Positions 37,018-41,052 of a stretch of DNA of 41,052 bases are shown one piece after another; position 1 is the stretch's first letter; every line of letters begins with the position of its first letter. The position numbers and the translations under genes are program-made. Source of the stretch: Pseudomonas aegrilactucae (GTDB lineage: Bacteria > Pseudomonadota > Gammaproteobacteria > Pseudomonadales > Pseudomonadaceae); contig NZ_JAHTBI010000052.1 of assembly GCF_019168305.1 (NCBI RefSeq), positions 1 to 41,052 on the forward strand. The letters are read 5' to 3'. The notes beneath the pieces were generated by a model. It worked only from the letters and a program-made list of their open reading frames with translations. It did not search any database and was not told the DNA's origin.

Positions 37018-38175
37018 TCAAGCTGCGTAGTTGAAGGCGGCGCGGATCACATCGAGGTAGCTCTCGACGGTCATGGCCTTGGTGTTGCTCGCATCGGAAA
37101 TGTTGCTCTTGGACTTCTGCGCGATGGCCAGGAAGTCTTCCTCGCGCACCCCGGCCACGTCGGCGAAACGCGGGATACCGAGTTCGCGGTTCATGCGGAA
37201 CAACTGCTCCACCGCAGCTTCGGCGGCGGCACTTGCGCCCAGGTTGGGGTCGATGCCCAAGGCGTAGGCAACATCGGCATGGCGGCGCAGGTCGGCGTCG
37301 CGGTTATGACTGAACACGAACGGCAGGAAGATCGCGTTGCCGACCCCGTGCGGGGTGTCGTACAGGCCGCCAATGGCTTCGGAAATGCAGTGCACGCTGG
37401 CGATGTCGGCATTGCCGAAGGCCATGCCGGCAATCAGGCTGGCAATCAGCATCTGTTCGCGGGCCTCGCGGTTGTCCGGCTCCTGTACGGCGGGCTTGAG
37501 GTACTGCGCGATCAGCCGGATCGCGTGCAGGGCCAGGCCGTCACTGATCGGGTTGGCCGGCTTGCCGGTGTAGGCCTCGATGGCGTGGGTCAGCGCGTCC
37601 ATCCCGGTGGCGGCAGCGATGTGCGGCGGCAGCGTGGCGGTGATGTCCGAGTCGAGCAGGGCCAGCACCGGGCCGATCCGGTAGTCGAGCAGGCTCATCT
37701 TGAACTGGCGGCGGGTGTCGGTGATGACCGAGAAGAAGGTCACCTCGCTGCCGGTGCCTGCCGTGCTCGGGATCGCCACGATCGGCAGTACCGGGCCCTT
37801 GAGGGTGAAGGCGCCTTCGTAGTCCTCGACCTTGCCGTCATGGGTCAGCAGCACGCTGATGGCCTTGGCTGCGTCCATCGCGCTGCCGCCACCGACCGCC
37901 AGCAGGCCGTCGATGCCCGTGCCACGATACTGTTCGGCGGCGCGGTTGACGTCTTCGCTGCGCGGGTTGGGCTTGACGTCGGCGATCTCGTCATAGCGGA
38001 TACCGGCCTGTTCCAGGCTGGCATAGATGCTGTCGAGCAAACCGGCACGCTTGACCCCCGGGTCGGTGACCAGCAGCACGTGGCGCAAGCCCAGCTCGGC
38101 CAGGTGTTCGCCGGTACGCTGGCGCAGGCCAGGCTCCATGACGATCTTGGTGGGTAACAGAAACTGGAAGTGCAT
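37018..38175 (-). CDS. Iron-containing alcohol dehydrogenase
   Basis: A 385-residue group III alcohol dehydrogenase. The NAD site GGGSAMDAAK is at about 95-104. The four iron ligands are present: D193 and H197 in MDALTHAIEAY, H262 in VHCISEAIGG and H276 in YDTPHGVGNA. It interconverts an alcohol and an aldehyde. Adjacent permease and aminoaldehyde dehydrogenase genes suggest an amino alcohol as substrate (inference). GAGAGGAA precedes the ATG. It is the first gene of the cluster. Confidence 0.92.
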   Translation of the reverse strand: MHFQFLLPTKIVMEPGLRQRTGEHLAELGLRHVLLVTDPGVKRAGLLDSIYASLEQAGIRYDEIADVKPNPRSEDVNRAAEQYRGTGIDGLLAVGGGSAMDAAKAISVLLTHDGKVEDYEGAFTLKGPVLPIVAIPSTAGTGSEVTFFSVITDTRRQFKMSLLDYRIGPVLALLDSDITATLPPHIAAATGMDALTHAIEAYTGKPANPISDGLALHAIRLIAQYLKPAVQEPDNREAREQMLIASLIAGMAFGNADIASVHCISEAIGGLYDTPHGVGNAIFLPFVFSHNRDADLRRHADVAYALGIDPNLGASAAAEAAVEQLFRMNRELGIPRFADVAGVREEDFLAIAQKSKSNISDASNTKAMTVESYLDVIRAAFNYAA

Positions 38176-38277
38176 CGGTAGGTTCCTCTCGCTCTGTGGC
38201 GCACGGCAATGTTGTAGTTATGGCAGACGAGTCAGGTGGGCCGCCTGGGCGGCTGGGTAGCGGTTTCTTGTTGTCGA

Positions 38278-38294
38278 GCGCCAGGCGTTGGCGC
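38278..38294. other. Inverted repeat upstream of the iron-ADH cluster
   Basis: GCGCCA and TGGCGC flank 5 bases, about 100 bases before the ADH start, and could be a regulator site. The rest of 38176-38368 shows no clear sigma-70 or sigma-54 promoter. Confidence 0.3.
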
Positions 38295-38368
38295 CTCCCT
38301 TGCTGCGCAGCGAGCACAGGCCGGTATGGATCGAAACACTAAGACACGGGTAACAGATCGACAATTAC

Positions 38369-38411
38369 TAAAAACTCAAGGGAGCATTCGATTAAATCGA
38401 ATGCTCCCTTG
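38369..38411 (-). terminator. Strong intrinsic terminator of the second aldehyde dehydrogenase
   Basis: A perfect palindrome (38377-38411) with 17-base arms CAAGGGAGCATTCGATT around one base. On the minus strand it is followed by AGTTTTTAG. It lies 13 bases after the stop of the gene. Confidence 0.85.
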
Positions 38412-38423
38412 CGCGGGCCCTGC

Positions 38424-39881
38424 CTACAGGTGCTGGCCGTGGCGCGCCATGATGTGCCGCACCACGCTGTAGTCCTGCAACGAATCGCTGGACAGGTCCT
38501 TGCCGTAGCCCGAGCGCTTGAGGCCGCCGTGGGGCATCTCGCTGACCAGCATGAAATGGCTGTTGATCCAGGTGCAGCCGTACTGCAGGCGCGCCGCCAC
38601 CTGCATGGCCTTGTCCAGGTTCTGGGTCCAGATCGACGAGGCCAGGCCGTACTCGGAGTCGTTGGCCCAGTCCACCGCCTGGGCCAGCTCATCGAAGCGG
38701 GTCACGGTGACCACCGGCCCGAACACTTCGCGCTGGACGATCTCGTCGCTCTGCCTGCAGCCCGCCAGCAGCGTCGGCTGGTAATAGAAGCCGGCACCCG
38801 AGTGCACCGCAGCCCCGGTGACGCATTCGACATGGGGCTGGCCAAGGGCACGCTCGACGAAGCTGGATACACGGTCGCGCTGGCGGGTGCTGATCAGCGG
38901 ACCTATCTCGTTGTCGGCGTCGTGCGCGCCGGCAAAACGAATGCTGCTGACCGCGGCCCCCAAATCGGCTACCAGCCGCTCGTAAATGCCCGACTGCGCA
39001 TACACCCGGCAGGCCGACGTGCAGTCCTGGCCGGCGTTGTAATAGCCGTACGTCCGCACCCCGTCGACCACTGCCTGGATATCGGCATCGTCGCAGACAA
39101 TCACCGGTGCCTTGCCGCCGAGTTCGAGGTGGGTGCGCTTGAGGGTCTTGGCGGCGGTCGACAGGATTTTCTGCCCGGTGACGATATCGCCGGTCAGCGA
39201 AACCATGCGCACTTTCGGGTGGCTGACCAGATAGCCACCGACGTTTTCACCGCCGCCGCAGATGATGTTGATGACCCCGCGCGGCAGGATCTGGGCCAGG
39301 GTTGGCGTCAGCGCCAGAATCGACAGCGGCGTGTGCTCGGAAGGCTTGAACACCAGGGTATTGCCCGCCGCCAGGGCGGGGGCAATTTTCCACGCGGCCA
39401 TCATGATCGGGTAGTTCCACGGGGCAATCGACGCCACCACCCCGATCGGGTCGCGGCGCACCATGCTGGTGTAGCCGGGCACGTACTCGCCGCTGAGCTG
39501 GCCGGTCTGGCAGCGCACGGCGCCGGCGAAGAAGCGGAACACATCCACCGTAGCGCTCAAGTCGTCCTTGCGTGCCAGATGCAACGGCTTGCCGCAATTC
39601 AGCGATTCGAGCCGGGCGAGCACGTCGGCGTTGTTCTCGATTGCGCTGGCGATCTCCAGCAGCAGGTTCGAGCGTTGTTGCGGCGTGGTGCGTGCCCACC
39701 CGGCAAACGCACGATGGGCGGCGAGGATCGCGGCTTCTGTCTGCTCGGCGCTGGCTTCGGCGATGTGCGTCAGCACCGCCCCGGTCGCGGGGTTGAGGAT
39801 GGGCTCGACGACGCCCTGCCCTGCGACGAGCTCACCATCGATCAGGAGTGCGGTGGACAACGGGGTCTGCGCGGCTGACAT
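38424..39881 (-). CDS. Second aminobutyraldehyde-type aldehyde dehydrogenase
   Basis: A 485-residue paralogue of the dehydrogenase at 34124-35548, with the same family marks: [20 protein letters not shown], catalytic Glu in LELGGKAP, Cys in [12 protein letters not shown] and the C-terminal MPHGGLKRSGYGKD. It is probably also specific for an aminoaldehyde or similar short polar aldehyde; the exact substrate is unknown. The ATG at 39881 has AGGAAG upstream. The LysR gene ends 37 bases before it on the same strand, and a strong terminator follows, so regulator and enzyme may form one unit. Confidence 0.88.
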   Translation of the reverse strand: MSAAQTPLSTALLIDGELVAGQGVVEPILNPATGAVLTHIAEASAEQTEAAILAAHRAFAGWARTTPQQRSNLLLEIASAIENNADVLARLESLNCGKPLHLARKDDLSATVDVFRFFAGAVRCQTGQLSGEYVPGYTSMVRRDPIGVVASIAPWNYPIMMAAWKIAPALAAGNTLVFKPSEHTPLSILALTPTLAQILPRGVINIICGGGENVGGYLVSHPKVRMVSLTGDIVTGQKILSTAAKTLKRTHLELGGKAPVIVCDDADIQAVVDGVRTYGYYNAGQDCTSACRVYAQSGIYERLVADLGAAVSSIRFAGAHDADNEIGPLISTRQRDRVSSFVERALGQPHVECVTGAAVHSGAGFYYQPTLLAGCRQSDEIVQREVFGPVVTVTRFDELAQAVDWANDSEYGLASSIWTQNLDKAMQVAARLQYGCTWINSHFMLVSEMPHGGLKRSGYGKDLSSDSLQDYSVVRHIMARHGQHL

Positions 39882-39918
39882 GTAGAGGCTTCCTGTTTCG
39901 TGTGTGGCGCGGATACGC

Positions 39919-40833
39919 CTAAAGGGATGACTTGCGCCCGCCGTGAGGCTGCTCACGGGCAACCGCCAGAAACGGGTCGACCAGCGCCGGGCGCGCCGTG
40001 CCCCGCCGCCAGGCCAGGCCGACATCGAGGGTCTGGGTAAGGTCGGCGATCGGGCGCGCTTCGATGATGTCGCCTTCCAGCGACCAGGGGCGATAGGTCA
40101 TGTCGGGCTGGATCGATACGCCCAGGCCTGCCGCCACCAGGCTGCGCACCGCTTCGGTCGAGGCGGTGCGCAAGGTGATGCGGGGCTGCAGGCCGGCGTG
40201 CGACCACAGGCGCTGGGCATTGCTGTCCATCTCGTCGACATTCAGCTGGATCAGCGACTCGCGGGCCACGTCGGCCAGGTTGATGCTGTCGTGCTCCAGC
40301 AGCGGGTGCTGCGCCGGCAGCCACAGCCGATGGGGCGAGTGGGTCAGCACTTCGGACTGCAGGGCGTGGCGGTCTTCCAGGTTGGAAAGGATCAGCACAC
40401 CGACATCGATCTCGCCGCTGACCAGCAGATGCTCGATATAGGGTCGTTCGTCTTCCATCACACGCAGTTCCACGTTGGGGTAGGCACGCTGGAAACGGGT
40501 GAGCAGATCGGCAAGGTAATAGCCGGCGACCAGGCTGGTCACCCCGACCACCAACTGCCCCGCCACCTGGTCGGTGCTTTGCTGCAGGCTGCGCTTGGCA
40601 TTGTCGACGGTAGCCAGGATCAAGTGCGCCTGGCGCAAAAACTGGTGGCCCTGATGGGTCAGGTGCATGCCCTTGGCGTGGCGATTGAACAGGCTGACGC
40701 CGATCTCCTGCTCCAATTGCTGGATGGCCAGGGTGAGGGTCGACTGGGAAATGTACACCGCCTGGGCGGCGGCCGAGATCGACCCGGTCTCGGCCACGGC
40801 AATGAAGTGGCGGATCTGGCGCAGCGTCATCAT
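39919..40833 (-). CDS. LysR-family transcriptional regulator
   Basis: A 304-residue regulator. The N-terminal winged helix-turn-helix (about 2-60) reads MTLRQIRHFIAVAETGSISAAAQ then ISQSTLTLAIQQLE. A LysR substrate-binding domain follows from about residue 92 (GQLVVGVTSLVAGYYLADLL), ending near 295. It probably senses a substrate of the adjacent dehydrogenase pathway (inference from position). Two ATGs lie in tandem at 40833 and 40830, and the ribosome binding site is weak. It could also control a gene beyond the right edge. Confidence 0.93.
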   Translation of the reverse strand: MMTLRQIRHFIAVAETGSISAAAQAVYISQSTLTLAIQQLEQEIGVSLFNRHAKGMHLTHQGHQFLRQAHLILATVDNAKRSLQQSTDQVAGQLVVGVTSLVAGYYLADLLTRFQRAYPNVELRVMEDERPYIEHLLVSGEIDVGVLILSNLEDRHALQSEVLTHSPHRLWLPAQHPLLEHDSINLADVARESLIQLNVDEMDSNAQRLWSHAGLQPRITLRTASTEAVRSLVAAGLGVSIQPDMTYRPWSLEGDIIEARPIADLTQTLDVGLAWRRGTARPALVDPFLAVAREQPHGGRKSSL

Positions 40834-40862
40834 GGGGTGGGTACCCAGCAGTCTGGTTTTTT

Positions 40863-40884
40863 AGATTTTTCCGAGTGTATATCT
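40863..40884. promoter_or_regulatory. Possible LysR-type binding site upstream of the regulator
   Basis: AGAT and ATCT flank 14 bases in an AT-rich patch, 30 bases before the LysR start, compatible with a LysR operator. Further right, AACTT-TCGG-AAGTT (40998-41011) is a small inverted repeat. Nothing else is evident in 40834-41052. Confidence 0.3.
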
Positions 40885-41052
40885 TTTTTATCGATGGCTG
40901 GGTAACCGACTGGCTGGCAGGCGGCCCGGTGTAAGCGCCAGAAAGCCCGCAATCAAGGTATCCGATCTACGCTCCTTGTTCGCGACGCATCTCACACAAC
41001 TTTCGGAAGTTTCTCCATAGCAGGGAAATCCTCCCCCTAGTATCATTTTGCC

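Noticed and set aside
40921..41052. Promoter with TAGTAT (41038-41043) for a gene beyond the right edge.
   Set aside because: No -35 at proper spacing and no coding sequence in view; it cannot be supported from this window.

Overview
The window is GC-rich chromosomal DNA of a fluorescent Pseudomonas, most likely of the P. putida group. The clues are the gene content (purT, purL, mltF, a cumA-tadA pair, an Xcp-type type II secretion locus beside uxpA/uxpB and a tatABC set) and intergenic copies of the P. putida-type REP sequence (core GAGCTGGCTTGCCAGC) at 7-35, 19835-19912 and 25853-25938. No rRNA, tRNA, CRISPR array, integrase or insertion sequence was seen.

Layout. 1-4.5 kb is housekeeping: purT, a VUT-family transporter, a DUF1289 protein, a gamma carbonic anhydrase-like protein and a CoA-type Nudix hydrolase on the minus strand, then a second Nudix hydrolase and an L,D-transpeptidase on the plus strand. 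4.5-19.8 kb is a phosphate-starvation secretion island. A minus-strand operon runs uxpA-gspC-D-E-F-G-H-I-J-L-M-N. The PhoX-type phosphatase uxpB lies divergently on the plus strand. gspK stands alone on the minus strand and is divergent from tatABC. PhoB-box-like direct repeats with 11-base periodicity precede the xcp operon, uxpB and tatABC, which fits one PhoB-controlled programme: Tat exports the folded phosphatase and the T2SS moves it to the surface or outside. Two features stand out. The secretin gene gspD carries a one-base deletion, so the secretion channel should not be made unless this is a sequencing error. UxpA is a SoxB/5'-nucleotidase-like lipoprotein that has lost nearly all metal-binding residues.

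19.9-27.8 kb is again conserved: a YqfO/Nif3-like small protein, purL, mltF (possibly leaderless), tadA and cumA. 28.0-34.0 kb is accessory: two tandem paralogous genes for large (968 and 976 residue) dermonecrotic-toxin-like proteins that end in a Tiki/EreA/ChaN-like putative hydrolase domain. They share a duplicated leader and close with a strong terminator.

34.1-40.8 kb is catabolic: a gamma-aminobutyraldehyde dehydrogenase (patD-like), an APC permease and an iron-dependent alcohol dehydrogenase in one minus-strand cluster, then a second patD-like dehydrogenase preceded by a LysR regulator. Together they suggest uptake and oxidation of an amino alcohol or polyamine-derived compound to an omega-amino acid. 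The last 220 bases hold only the LysR upstream region and no gene.
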